From: Halorubrum sp. PV6
GTDB lineage: Archaea > Halobacteriota > Halobacteria > Halobacteriales > Haloferacaceae
Assembly (NCBI RefSeq): GCF_003990725.2
Contig: NZ_CP030065.1
Location: 62,001 to 126,000 of the forward strand
Length of the DNA stretch: 64,000 nucleotides
Reading direction: 5' to 3'
Below, one piece after another: positions 53,317 to 63,800 of this stretch. A model generated the notes under the pieces. It saw only the letters and a list, made by a program, of their open reading frames with translations, ran no database searches and was not told where the DNA came from. The first letter of the stretch is position 1; each line of letters opens with the position of its first letter. A program made the position numbers and the translations under genes.

Positions 53317-53465
53317 GAATTTTCTGCTCTGTTGAATACCGGTATTGACCGAGGTGGTCAAAATTTGAGTTGGCTTGTTAGCGGTTGACGCTAGTGGTCT
53401 CAAGATCGGTATCGTCTCACCATGGCTCAAAGATCGCTATTCAACACAGCAGAATTTTCGGATAT
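53311..53465. mobile_element. 155-bp MITE-like element
   Basis: The inverted repeats ATATCCGAATTTTCTGCTCT..GAATA (53311-53338) and its complement (53438-53465) match at 25 of 28 positions. The interior has no gene. Part of the repeat (CTGCTCTGTTGAATA) resembles the ends of the IS5-type element at 1718-2658, which could have mobilised it. The 53466-53599 gap shows nothing further. Confidence 0.6.
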
Positions 53466-53599
53466 ACTACCCGACTGAACCAGAGGGCGACGTAGGTGAA
53501 GGCCAGACTGATCGGCGCACACTGGCTCCCAACGGAGGCGGCGCGCGACCAATTCTGACTGGCGTCAGAAGGAACGGCACAAAACGCAGGTGGCTGTTC

Positions 53600-55786
53600 T
53601 CAGAAACTCGCTAGCGTCTCGTCTTTCGTCTCACTGAGGTACTGTCTGATCTCTTTTTCCCGCCAGCCGACCGGCGCCAGCACGCTCTCAACGGCGCGTA
53701 CAGCGATGTCCTCGTACCACCCGGTGTCGTACCGTGGTACGGCTTCGAACTCCAACCTGACCCGCGATGCACCTCGTGCGTCCGCATCAACAACGACATA
53801 CCGGACAGTTTGTCCAGGAGCCAATCCCGACCCTTCGATTTGTGCCCGCTTGAGGGCAGCGACGGTAAGCGTCTCCATTGAGTACTGATCCACATCCTTC
53901 GACACGTGATTGTCGACGACGAGCGTACTGGGATCTACCCGACCCTCCCGTAGCTCTCGGAGGTGCCGCCGGAGGACATCACACACCGCCTCTGGCGAGC
54001 GCGTCTCGTCGAACACGCGCAACGCCTCGCTTTGGACCTCTTCGACCCACGCTGGCGTGGATCGCTGCCGCCCCTCAATGCCTCGCGTCTTGATTGCATC
54101 GCCGAGTCCCGCCTCAGGATACGCCTCACCACGGCGCTTCCCGAAGTACCGAGTGAGCGCTCCCGACTCACCGTTTCGCGTCGGGCAGAATGCGACCCAC
54201 TCGAACGCGCATTCGTACTCCAACTCGATGCCCGCTTCTTCGCTGATCTCGGCGGCGACCACCTTTAAGGGGCGCTGCTCGCGATCGTCGGCGGGTGTTA
54301 CCCAGATGGAGTCGACGATGCCATGCACCACCCGCCAGCCCGCTTCCTCCAACGTGCTTTTGGCGTCAAGGAGGAGCTCACGAGCGTAGGCGTTGATCGC
54401 CTCATGGCACTCGATCCGCCCAAACTTGGCGTTTGAGAACCCCTGATACCCGAAGCAAGACACGAGGATCCACTTGATCGCCGAGGAGGCCGCTTCCAGT
54501 CGCTCGCGTTCGTCGCCGGCGACATCGGGGATCTCTCCTTTGATCTCGCTCCGGGCGTCAATGAGTGGGCCGAGCACCTCCGGTAGGTAGCCGTCCCGAT
54601 CGCAGACGGAGTAGCCGAGCCCCGGCACGTCGTCGGTGTCACAACACCCGCAGCGGACGGTTTCGGGCGAGATGTTCCGGGTCCGGATGATGTTGGGATA
54701 CAGCGAGGCGAAGTCGAGTTCGTGAACGTCCTCGTGGAGACCGACATCGGGGGCGAACGTTGTGCCGCCTCGGTCGGCATCGTCGAGCGTCGACGCCCGC
54801 TTGAACAGCTCCGGGCGCCACGCGCGCCACGGCACGAGTACATCGCGATCCCTGGCTTCTCGGATCTGCATTGCCGTTAGCACTCGCCCGATTGAGGCCC
54901 ACCCGAGTTCCTGTAGGGGGAGCCCAGAGCGTTCAACGAGATCAAGACAGCCCTCCAGCCCGGACTCGTGGTAGAAGAACGAGTTGGCCTCGTCGACGAT
55001 GACCCGGCCGGGGACCGTGTATCGGGCCGGCGAGTGTCCGACGTTGCCGTACGACGTGTACGTCGACTCGCCGGCAAGCTTGGTGTAGCCGTCACGTCGA
55101 CCGAGTTTGAGGTCGACGCCGTAAACGTCGGCTGCTTCGAACAGGAGTGGCACGAGCGCTGCCGTCGAGACGACTAGGACATCGGGATCGTGGTCGTCGA
55201 GCGCCGCTTGAACGCCACTGATCGTTTCGCCGGGCGATGACCCGACGCGATCACCCTCGACGGCGAGTTGCGGTAGCGACTCGATGTCCGATTCGTGGCG
55301 TGGGAAGTTGAGATGGAGCGTCCGCAGGTCGCGTATCGAGCGGTCCGGCGCGGCTCGGGTGTCTGTTTCGAGGCAAAACCGTAGTTGCCGAGTAAAATCG
55401 ACGTTGTAACACGTGTAGGTGTCGGGCTGTCCAAACTGTCGGACGCGGTTTGCGACCGTCCGGACCGCCTCGATCGAGGCGGCGTCGACGCGGAGCAAGG
55501 GGCGGGCGGCAGTCCGGAACGTCTGTCGGTGTGCTTCGACGCTGAGCCGCTCGATAGCCTCCTGTCCATCGAGGAACGACCAGAGTTCGCGGAGCGCGTC
55601 CGAGAGTCCGTCCCGAGACGGCGGCGCCGGATCCGGACCACCCGATCGCCCGTAGAGATCGCCCACCGAGTCACCGACGAAGAGCGTCGGGTGATGGGCC
55701 TCGTGAACCTCGCGAGCGGCGCCGTCCGGGGTGAGCGTCCATCGGGCGACGCGGCCGTCACCGAGGTACTCCAGCGTGAGCGTCAC
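53600..55786 (-). CDS. Family B DNA polymerase with degraded catalytic motifs (PolB2-like)
   Basis: The 728-residue protein retains motif A, VHELDFASLYPNIIRTRNIS (about 356-370). Motif B is altered to KWILVSCFGYQGF (no NSxYG). The YGDTDS of motif C is replaced by VHGIVDSIWV (about 488-493), losing the first catalytic aspartate. The 3'-5' exonuclease region is not clearly conserved. Such polymerases are the inactivated PolB2 group proposed to have a structural or translesion role. It ends a tight operon with the two genes below (gap of 1 bp, then overlap of 1 bp). Confidence 0.82.
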   Translation of the reverse strand: MTLTLEYLGDGRVARWTLTPDGAAREVHEAHHPTLFVGDSVGDLYGRSGGPDPAPPSRDGLSDALRELWSFLDGQEAIERLSVEAHRQTFRTAARPLLRVDAASIEAVRTVANRVRQFGQPDTYTCYNVDFTRQLRFCLETDTRAAPDRSIRDLRTLHLNFPRHESDIESLPQLAVEGDRVGSSPGETISGVQAALDDHDPDVLVVSTAALVPLLFEAADVYGVDLKLGRRDGYTKLAGESTYTSYGNVGHSPARYTVPGRVIVDEANSFFYHESGLEGCLDLVERSGLPLQELGWASIGRVLTAMQIREARDRDVLVPWRAWRPELFKRASTLDDADRGGTTFAPDVGLHEDVHELDFASLYPNIIRTRNISPETVRCGCCDTDDVPGLGYSVCDRDGYLPEVLGPLIDARSEIKGEIPDVAGDERERLEAASSAIKWILVSCFGYQGFSNAKFGRIECHEAINAYARELLLDAKSTLEEAGWRVVHGIVDSIWVTPADDREQRPLKVVAAEISEEAGIELEYECAFEWVAFCPTRNGESGALTRYFGKRRGEAYPEAGLGDAIKTRGIEGRQRSTPAWVEEVQSEALRVFDETRSPEAVCDVLRRHLRELREGRVDPSTLVVDNHVSKDVDQYSMETLTVAALKRAQIEGSGLAPGQTVRYVVVDADARGASRVRLEFEAVPRYDTGWYEDIAVRAVESVLAPVGWREKEIRQYLSETKDETLASF

Positions 55787-55787
55787 G

Positions 55788-56045
55788 TTATGTGTCGGTG
55801 AGCGACTCGACTTCGTCTTCCAGTTCGGCGATCCGGCGTTCCTGTTCGAGCGCGATCGCCATCCACACCGGCGCCAGTGGGTCGGCGGGGTTGAGGTTCC
55901 CCGCGGCGTCGGCGTGGTCGCGAGCGTACACGAACAGCCGGTCGAATCGGGGCTTGTCTTGCCGGCGGAGGACGCGTCGAAACGCGCGCCAGTCGTCTTC
56001 GATCGCGCTCAACTGGTCCCGGTACGTCGGGTTCGTCCGGCCCAT
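55788..56045 (-). CDS. Small conserved partner protein in the PolB operon
   Basis: The 85-residue protein reads MGRTNPTYRDQLSAIEDDWR, AFRRVLRRQDKPRFDRLFVY and ends IALEQERRIAELEDEVESLT, a probable helical bundle with a short C-terminal coiled coil. Its ATG overlaps the stop of the upstream ATPase-like gene (one base) and its stop is 1 bp before the polymerase ATG. It probably bridges the two larger proteins. Confidence 0.7.
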   Translation of the reverse strand: MGRTNPTYRDQLSAIEDDWRAFRRVLRRQDKPRFDRLFVYARDHADAAGNLNPADPLAPVWMAIALEQERRIAELEDEVESLTDT

Positions 56046-56743
56046 TACTGGATGCTTGGTGCGGCTGCGGCGCGGTTGACGGTCGCTCCGTCGTACAGCC
56101 GGGCGCGGTGTTCGAGCACCTCCTGCCAGTACGCGAGCGTCGTTTGGAACCAGCCGTCGTCGGTGTGGTAGACGAGCGTCTCCGTGTCGCCGGTGGCGTC
56201 CTCGAAGCGCGGCCCGAAGGGGGTCTTTTCACACTGGAGGTGCGTCGTCGCGGCCCGGCGGAGCGGCGTCGAGAACTCATCGTCGCGGTGCCGCGTCACG
56301 ACGACCGGCGTGTCGTGGACGCGAGCGATGCGTGCGACCGATGCGATCGCGCGGACGAACAGCTGCTCGGCGAGTTCGCTGTCAACGTCGGTGGCGCGGT
56401 ACATGCTGTCGAGTCCGGTTGCGACGACGACTGAGGGCGACTCGCAGGCGGCGAGCCGGCCAGCCAATCGGTCGAGCAGCGCGGTGTGTTGGTGGGCCGT
56501 GAACCCGCGAGCCACCTCGATCCGGTCGAGGACGCGGTCCGCCGGGGCGAGTTCGCGGAGGCGAGTGGTGTTGGCCCTGTTCGCGCCGTCGACCCAGAAC
56601 GCGGGAGCGTCCCTACTGAGTACTCGGTCGAGCAGGAGTGCTTGGACGGGCGTGACTCCGAGTTCGTCGTCGACGTCGACGAGCGTGACGCCCGGCGTGA
56701 GCTCCGGGAGGTCGGCGGTCGGTCGTTGGGAATGGGTTTGCAT
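56045..56743 (-). CDS. RecA/RadA-like protein lacking Walker A
   Basis: The 232-residue protein begins MQTHSQRPTADLPELTPGVT. Where a P-loop is expected it reads APAFWVDGANRANTTRLREL, with no GxxxxGKT. A strand in the Walker B position (SPSVVVATGLDSMYR) and a later segment VARIARVHDTPVVVTRHRDD keep the RecA-like pattern. Inactive recombinase paralogues of this sort are encoded beside PolB2 in haloarchaea, an arrangement proposed as an archaeal counterpart of the bacterial mutasome. First gene of the operon. Confidence 0.68.
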   Translation of the reverse strand: MQTHSQRPTADLPELTPGVTLVDVDDELGVTPVQALLLDRVLSRDAPAFWVDGANRANTTRLRELAPADRVLDRIEVARGFTAHQHTALLDRLAGRLAACESPSVVVATGLDSMYRATDVDSELAEQLFVRAIASVARIARVHDTPVVVTRHRDDEFSTPLRRAATTHLQCEKTPFGPRFEDATGDTETLVYHTDDGWFQTTLAYWQEVLEHRARLYDGATVNRAAAAPSIQ

Positions 56744-56941
56744 GGTAGCGTGGATGGGGAGATCCGTAAAAGGGGTGAGCCATGGATGGGCGGTGAAAGT
56801 GGAAGTGACGACGGCGCAGAAGTCGTCACGGTGCGATCACGGGATCTGCGGGATCGCCGCGGTCGAAATCGCGGAATCAAGTCAGCATTCGGTCGGCCGA
56901 TCGCCGACAATCGCGGCGCGAAACAAAAGCTGGAGAGGGAC

Positions 56942-56957
56942 GGATTTCAACAGAACC
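56942..56957 (+). repeat. Degenerate solo cassette end
   Basis: GGATTTCAACAGAACC differs at one base from the cassette right end GGATTTCAACAGAGCC. It lies 53 bp before the helicase start at 57011. The rest of 56744-57010 holds promoters for the divergent genes and no other gene. Confidence 0.4.
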
Positions 56958-57010
56958 ACTCGCCCACCACTAACCACTAAGTCATCCTGACTATTACTCC
57001 AGATATCACG

Positions 57011-60000
57011 ATGCTTTCTCTCCCTCCGTTGGTCGATAACACCGAGAGGACCGTTGAGGATGTGTATAAGAAGATAATTCCACAGATCGAAGAAGCACGC
57101 ATCGCCACTGGGTACTTCTATCTCTCCGGTTTCGACCTCTATCGGGAAGACCTCGAACAATTGGCGGACCCTGAGGAGATTGGCCACGCTCCCATTCGGA
57201 TCCTGATGGGTCGACAAACGAACCGTAGTACAGCAGATGAGATCGGCGAAGGTCAAAACCTGCGTAGTGAACTCAAGGAGGAAGTTGAAGAGAGTATTGA
57301 GGAGCTGAATAACGCACAATTAGATCGGCTGGACCGGTTACGAGATTTCATAGCGGAAGGCAAGGTCAGCGTCCGCGTGCGAAACCCAGAGAACGGATAC
57401 TTCCACGCCAAGGGCGCCTCGTTCCGGGCACCACACGACGATGATGATTGGCTGGTCGACGATGATGACACAGATACCCGGCCATGTGCGACCGTTGTCG
57501 GTTCCTCGAATTTTACCGCTAGCGGGCATCGGAACAATATCGAACTGAATCTGACAAGTCAAGATCGACCCGATGCGGAGGCGTTCGAGAGCTGGTACGA
57601 CAACCAGTGGGCGAATGCTGAGGACTTCAGTGAGGAGATCATCCGGATCATCGAAAACAGCACGAAATACCAAGACTGGCAAAAGCAGCAAGAAGAGGAG
57701 TCTGATGATGACAAGACACTCGATGACTTAGGCACGTACATCGAACCGTTCGAGATGTACAAGCTCCTCGCGTACGACGAACTAAGAGGGAACGTCAACC
57801 TTCGCGACAGTCCGCTGTACTACTTCCAGACGCTCGGGTACGAGAGCGCGAAAGAGAAACTCTCCCAGTTCAACGGCTGTCTCATCTCCGACTCAGTTGG
57901 TCTCGGGAAGTCGTTCATCGGCGGTGAACTCCTCCACGATTACCGCCAGCGCGGGGATCGCTGTCTCCTAATCGTGCCCGCAAACCTCACCGAGCAGTGG
58001 GAAGATCTCCTCCAAGACGACACTGATGAAGACGGTAATCCGTACTTCGGGCTTGAGGTCGATGGAACACATCTCGATGTAATGAGTATCAGTAAGTTCC
58101 AGAATCTCGCGTACGACGAGGTTCAAGACCTCAAAGACGCGTTCGACGTGGTACTTGTCGACGAGGCTCACCGATTCCGGAATCACGGTAAGTGGCGGCC
58201 GACCCCGGACCACGATGACGACTACAAGGGGACTCGCCGCCACGCCAATCTCCGTCAGCTCCGTGGCAAGACGATGATAATGCTGACGGCGACGCCGATC
58301 AATAACTCCGCGACCGACTTGGAGAATCTCATCAGTATGTTCACCAGCCCCGAGGAACTGCGGAACAAGGCGTCATTGGACTTCAGCGCCTTCGAAGAGT
58401 ACATCGAACTCTCAGAGACACGGAAACAGATTGCTGCGGGAAAAAAGGAGGCCAGCGATGAAAAACGAAAGAGTATCACCGAGCAACTCCAGCGCCATTC
58501 AGAGGAGATCTCGAAGATTCTGAACGAGGTGATGGTGCTTCGAACGCGGAAGCACGTCAAAGACCAGATCCAAGAGGACGAAGACTTTGAGATGAGTTTC
58601 AAGCCGCCGACGCTCAACAAAGAACAATATACGCTTCCGGCGGCGTACCAGCCGGTGTATCGCATGCTGCCGGACGTGATGGACGCGCTCCACCTCCCGC
58701 ACATCACGGTGAAGAACCCGAAGGCAGGCGGGACGCTGAAGGCGCTGTACAAGCTGAATTTGCTCAAGCGGCTGGAGTCGTCGACCTACGCGTTCGTTCA
58801 GTCGATCCAGACGCTACACCAGAGCGAGCGGCGGCTTCTCGGGCTTCTTGATGGACTCCCCGAAGAGAAAGAGATCGACCTATTGCGCGCAGCGCAGGAC
58901 GAAGAGCAGGAGGAAACGCTTGATGACTTCGTGGAAGGAGGCGACGCTGCCGAAGATCTCGAACAGACGCTCGAAGAGTTCGGCTTCGACACCACTGCAG
59001 TTCGTGCGGACGAAGACACGGAGACCGATGCACCGGACGAATTGGCGGACGCGACAATCGGTGAGGTGAAGACGTACATCCGAGAGGACCTGACGCTTAT
59101 CGCCTACTTCCTCTCGCAGTTCATCGGCGATATCGCACAGGACTCTGGGGACGTGAACGACCAAGCCGTCTCGACGAGGCAGTGGCTTCACGAGCACAAC
59201 GCTGGAGTCCTCCCAGACGTTCCAGAGGAGGAACTGAATCCGATCCTCTACCCGCGGAGCGATCTGAGCAACGTCGACGGAGAGACTCGCGAGTTCTACG
59301 AGGCGGTGTTCTCGCTTCGGGAGTTCCGCGATCCGAAAGTCGAGCGGCTCACGGACGTTCTCAACGGGTACGACGACGAGAAAGTCCTTGTTTTCACACA
59401 GTACCGTGCCACCGCAGACTACGTCCACAGGGCGCTACTCAACGACCCCGACTCGCCACTCACGGAGGCGAACAGCGCGGTCGTCAAAGGCGGCGATGAC
59501 AACAAGCAAGACGTTATCCAGCGGTTTGCCCCGGAGGCATCGGGGTACCAGCAGACGCTAGCCGAGTCCGGTGAAGACGAACTCCAGTACGTCATCGCGA
59601 CCGACACCCTCTCAGAGGGGGTTAACCTTCAGGACGTATCGGTCCAGATCTCCTTCGACCTGCCGTGGAACCCGATGCGGATCGTTCAGCGTGTGGGGCG
59701 TATCGACCGGATCGGGAGTACCGACGAGAAGTACGTCCACAACTTCTACCCCGACGGCGACATCGAGGCGGCAATCAAGCTGCTGAAACGGCTTCAAGCG
59801 AAGATCAACGACATCGCGCTGATCGTCGGCAAGGAGAATAACATCCTCGATCCGAACGAGGACCAGATCCTCGAACAGACCGGCGTGGAGACGGAGAAGA
59901 CGATCGGCGAGCTGCAGGTCGACGAGATCGAGGACTCGCTCCAGAAGTCGCGGGAGGTCGAGGACGTAAACGAGCTCGATGACACGAGCAAGAATCCACT

Positions 60001-60823
60001 TCTCCGTAACGCGGGGAGTAACGAACACGCCGCCTATGAGCGGTTCCTGCTAAAGAAGGAGCTGAACGAGGAGTTCGGGCTCTCCGAAGACGACTTCGAG
60101 TACGCCGCGGACTACTTTGAAGAGTCGCCCGAGGAGCGTAAGCGCCTGTACACGAACGTCACCGACCACGACTCCGGGCCGCGTCCGGGCGTGTTCGGGC
60201 TCGCACACCTCTGGTTCGACGACGACGATCACGAGTCCCCCTTGGGTCGCGTTCGGCGTGCCTTCTACTACAAGCCGTTCGCGGACGAAGTCAAGGAGCG
60301 CCCCGTCGGGACGCTCAAAATCGATCCCGAGGTGAGGGGAGAACCTCTCACCAGTGACGCTGAGAACGTCCTATCCAACAGAGGATCGATTCAGGAAGTT
60401 ATCGACAATCGGCTAGAGGCGATTCGGGGTAGCCAGACCGAGCATATATTCAAGAGCGGAGAAAAGTTTTCAAAAGAGCAGGAGACGATTCTAGATTTCA
60501 TCGCGCACTACCTGCGACCCAACCACGGGAAGGAGCAGGTACCGAATCGCGAGTACGAATCACTTGATAAGTGGGCCGAGATTCTTAGCGAACGCCTCCA
60601 AGACGTGAAGTTAGCCAATACTGACGAAGACCGCATTCTCCGGGATACGTTTCGGGACACCACAGAGTACGACTCATTCCCGGACTGGCCACCCGGAGAG
60701 TTCTTATCTGAGTTGGAAGCGTTCTTAGAAGAGAATGTGAAAACCTCTACAGAATACCAAACAAAACTGATGGGAGAAAGCGATGTACAAGCAAAGCTCG
60801 TATGCTGGGGAATCATCGGGTAA
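57011..60823 (+). CDS. PLD-SNF2 helicase, probable defence protein
   Basis: The 1270-residue protein has an N-terminal phospholipase-D-like nuclease domain (YFHAKGASF at 130-138 with HxK, and TVVGSSNFTASG at about 161-172). It is followed by a SNF2-type motor with DSVGLGKSFIGGE (294-306), VVLVDEAHRFRN (about 380-391), TMIMLTATPINNSATDLEN, VFTQYRATADYVHRALL, and IVQRVGRIDRIGS as motif VI. It would move along and cut DNA. Convergent with the methyltransferase across an 11-bp gap, it fits restriction, BREX- or DISARM-like defence. Confidence 0.85.
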   Translation: MLSLPPLVDNTERTVEDVYKKIIPQIEEARIATGYFYLSGFDLYREDLEQLADPEEIGHAPIRILMGRQTNRSTADEIGEGQNLRSELKEEVEESIEELNNAQLDRLDRLRDFIAEGKVSVRVRNPENGYFHAKGASFRAPHDDDDWLVDDDDTDTRPCATVVGSSNFTASGHRNNIELNLTSQDRPDAEAFESWYDNQWANAEDFSEEIIRIIENSTKYQDWQKQQEEESDDDKTLDDLGTYIEPFEMYKLLAYDELRGNVNLRDSPLYYFQTLGYESAKEKLSQFNGCLISDSVGLGKSFIGGELLHDYRQRGDRCLLIVPANLTEQWEDLLQDDTDEDGNPYFGLEVDGTHLDVMSISKFQNLAYDEVQDLKDAFDVVLVDEAHRFRNHGKWRPTPDHDDDYKGTRRHANLRQLRGKTMIMLTATPINNSATDLENLISMFTSPEELRNKASLDFSAFEEYIELSETRKQIAAGKKEASDEKRKSITEQLQRHSEEISKILNEVMVLRTRKHVKDQIQEDEDFEMSFKPPTLNKEQYTLPAAYQPVYRMLPDVMDALHLPHITVKNPKAGGTLKALYKLNLLKRLESSTYAFVQSIQTLHQSERRLLGLLDGLPEEKEIDLLRAAQDEEQEETLDDFVEGGDAAEDLEQTLEEFGFDTTAVRADEDTETDAPDELADATIGEVKTYIREDLTLIAYFLSQFIGDIAQDSGDVNDQAVSTRQWLHEHNAGVLPDVPEEELNPILYPRSDLSNVDGETREFYEAVFSLREFRDPKVERLTDVLNGYDDEKVLVFTQYRATADYVHRALLNDPDSPLTEANSAVVKGGDDNKQDVIQRFAPEASGYQQTLAESGEDELQYVIATDTLSEGVNLQDVSVQISFDLPWNPMRIVQRVGRIDRIGSTDEKYVHNFYPDGDIEAAIKLLKRLQAKINDIALIVGKENNILDPNEDQILEQTGVETEKTIGELQVDEIEDSLQKSREVEDVNELDDTSKNPLLRNAGSNEHAAYERFLLKKELNEEFGLSEDDFEYAADYFEESPEERKRLYTNVTDHDSGPRPGVFGLAHLWFDDDDHESPLGRVRRAFYYKPFADEVKERPVGTLKIDPEVRGEPLTSDAENVLSNRGSIQEVIDNRLEAIRGSQTEHIFKSGEKFSKEQETILDFIAHYLRPNHGKEQVPNREYESLDKWAEILSERLQDVKLANTDEDRILRDTFRDTTEYDSFPDWPPGEFLSELEAFLEENVKTSTEYQTKLMGESDVQAKLVCWGIIG

Positions 60824-60834
60824 TGTCAGTGGAT

Positions 60835-63800
60835 CTACGGTAGGGGCCCTTTCCCGTCTACTAGATCATACTTTTCCAAGACCAGATCGAAGTACATCTC
60901 GTCCATCAGCTTCGAGTTCCCAACCCGATGGAAGTCGTCAAGGACAAACTTCACATCACGACGTTCGAGCCCATATGCGTGGAATGCGGCTGCATCGATC
61001 TCAGCTTGTAACTCTCTACGTTCTTGTTCTTCTACTGCTGGCTTGATTCCGCCGAGTCGCTCGCGCATTTCTTTGAACTTCTCCCCGTAACAGTTCAATC
61101 GGGCAGCTCGTTCAGCGATATAGTGGAACCAGTCATCTCCGTCGGTGAGGCGGGGTAGCTGGGATTCCAGTAACTCGCGCTTGACGATGTGCGTCTCTAC
61201 TTTGGTCCGCATTAGGAAATCGAATACAATGCTGTTCAGAAGTCCCGTTGCCACGAAGAGCTCTTGATCGGTAAATCGCCGGACGTAGGGTGACCGGAGT
61301 GGGGACTCTGTGAGATGTTCCTCTTCCGGCTCAATAGCGAACGGCTTGAACGTATTAATGGTGTGGAGACAGATGACTTCTTTCGGAAGTACCGTCGCTA
61401 TTATTGTTCGCTCGTCACGGGCACGAGAAACATCCCGAATTCCGATTCGGTACTCAGTACAATCGAGTAGAACGTCCTCTTCCTCAAGTCCGTGACCACG
61501 GTGTTCTTCGAGTAGTTCATCTACGAATTGAACTTGAGACTTGCTCGTCTTTGACCCTCCAAAGGCGTCGTAGATTGCCCGTTTGAGATTACCCTTGTTG
61601 AATTTCTTCTCTCGAACACGGTACTGAGCACTATTCACTGGATCGTACATCCCCCGACTCCAGTACTTTGGTCCATCTAACGCATCTGTGTGGGTATTAT
61701 CGTACTGGAACTGATGGATATTTTTGCCGCCGTAGACGGGATAGTCGGCCTCCTCAGCCGATGTCTGGAGCCTATCCTTATCAGTCGATTCAACGAACTC
61801 CTTAGTGAGCATATCAACTGTCCAAGTCTCGTCTAAATCTTCACCCAAAGAAGGCTGCTCAACTACCTTCTCCAAGACGCTTACTTCGATCTGCGAAGTG
61901 ATGGATGGGAAAATTCCACCTTCTGGAGAATAACTGACGAGTACGTCGCGCGGGATGTTGACTGCCTCATTTTCGATCCGATAGACTATATCCATGTCAC
62001 GTTGGTTGAATATCCCTCGAAGAGCTGATGTCTTTCCCCCATATTCGAATGTCAGAATCGCGAACCGGTATCTATCATCGATAGCCTCGAAGATGCCCTT
62101 GTTCTCGAACCCGATGAGATTCTCCACATCCGTGTGATCCAGCAGATGCATTCGGAGATCTTTCCCCATTACTCCCCCAAAAATAGTACCGGGAAGGAGC
62201 AGACTCACCTTCACGCCGTCTCTGGAGAGTCTGAAGACCCGCTCAAGAAAAAGAGCCGAAAGTTCGTTCTTTGTCGGCATCGTTCGACCGCCCACCACGG
62301 GAGATTGGAGCTTGTAGACATCTCCCTGCGTGAAGAAGTCTGCCTGAGTTTCCATCGATTCCTTGTAGTCCTCCCATGCCCACGCAACTTCAGGGCTTGA
62401 GAGGAGGTTCTCCATCACACCGTCTTTCTCCTCCGACGGATAGGTACGGAACTGCTCATCGTAGCGGATGAAGAAGTCGTCGCGGTTCGCGTAGAGCATG
62501 TCCCATGGTGGGTTCCCAATGAACACGTCGAATCCTCCTCTCTCAAAAACATCAGCGAACTCCAATGGCCAGTGGAAGGGGGACCACTCTCGGATCTCCT
62601 TGATCGTAATGTCGTCAAAGCCAGCATCTTGGAATTCTCTCTGGAGGATTTCATCAAATTTGTCTCGGTGTTCCTCTATCCTGCCTTCTGCCTCTTTCCG
62701 CCATTTTTGTGCCCCAACGCTGGTCTCTGCTTCCTTGTGTTTCTTGATAGCCTCTTTCACGTCCTCGAAGCGAGTTTTAATCTCCCAAGAGTCGAGGTCG
62801 CTATCTCCGTCTTCGTTGCTCTCAATGCCTGTATCAAGTTGACCAATTAGGCTGTTGCCCTGCCGCACGTTGAAGTCGATGTTAGGGAGTGGCTCCACCT
62901 CGTTGGGCTCGTCTTCGATGTCGGCGACCATCGAGAGCCAGAGACGAAGTTTACAGATTTCGACCGCACCCTCGTCGATATCGACCCCGTATAGATTGTT
63001 TAGGATGACCGTTCGCTTCGCGTACAGCGATGCGCCGCCTTGCCCTTCGTTGATTGAGTCCAATTCGTCGCGAGTGCGAGACTCCAACTCCCAGCCTTTC
63101 TCCTCCGCTTCGAGCTGCTGGAAGTACTCAATACACTGGAGATAGATGTCCACCAGCACGTCCTGCGCGGCGAGCAGGAACGCGCCACTCCCGACCGCGG
63201 GGTCGAGGACGTGCGCCTCCTTCAAGATGTCGTGGTATAGCGTTTCTACGTGCTTCGTCTCCACGCTCTCGGTGGCCGCCTGCTGGGTCATCGTCCCGCC
63301 ATCCGCAACCGCTGTCCCGCTTTCGGCAACCTTGACTTCGGAGAAGCCAAACACGTTATCGATCTCGTCGTACTCGGTGTCGATGGTGTCGTTTAGCTGG
63401 TCGAGAAGGTATGGATGAATCGTCCGGCGGGACATGAAACCGGTGATCTCCTCAGGCGTATAGTACGCACCCATCTCCTTCTGATTAACCGTCTGCTCGA
63501 AGATGTGACCGAGTATGGCCGGCGAGAGGTTCTTTGGGTCGACTATGTCGAGTCGCTCGTCCACGTTCCAGTTCCACCCCGATAGGAATTCTAAAATATC
63601 GTTGAGGAGTTCATTCGTCTCCTCAGCGGACGCTCCGACCTTTGCGTCTGGGAACTCCTCCTCGACAGGGTCTTTTGCGAACAACCCGCCGTTCAGGTAC
63701 GGGAGGCTCCCGAATTCGGGATTTTGCTTGTCCTCTGCTAGGTAATCGAAGAACAGTGGCCGGTAGAATTTCTCGTACCGGTCCTCACCGTCGTTGACGA

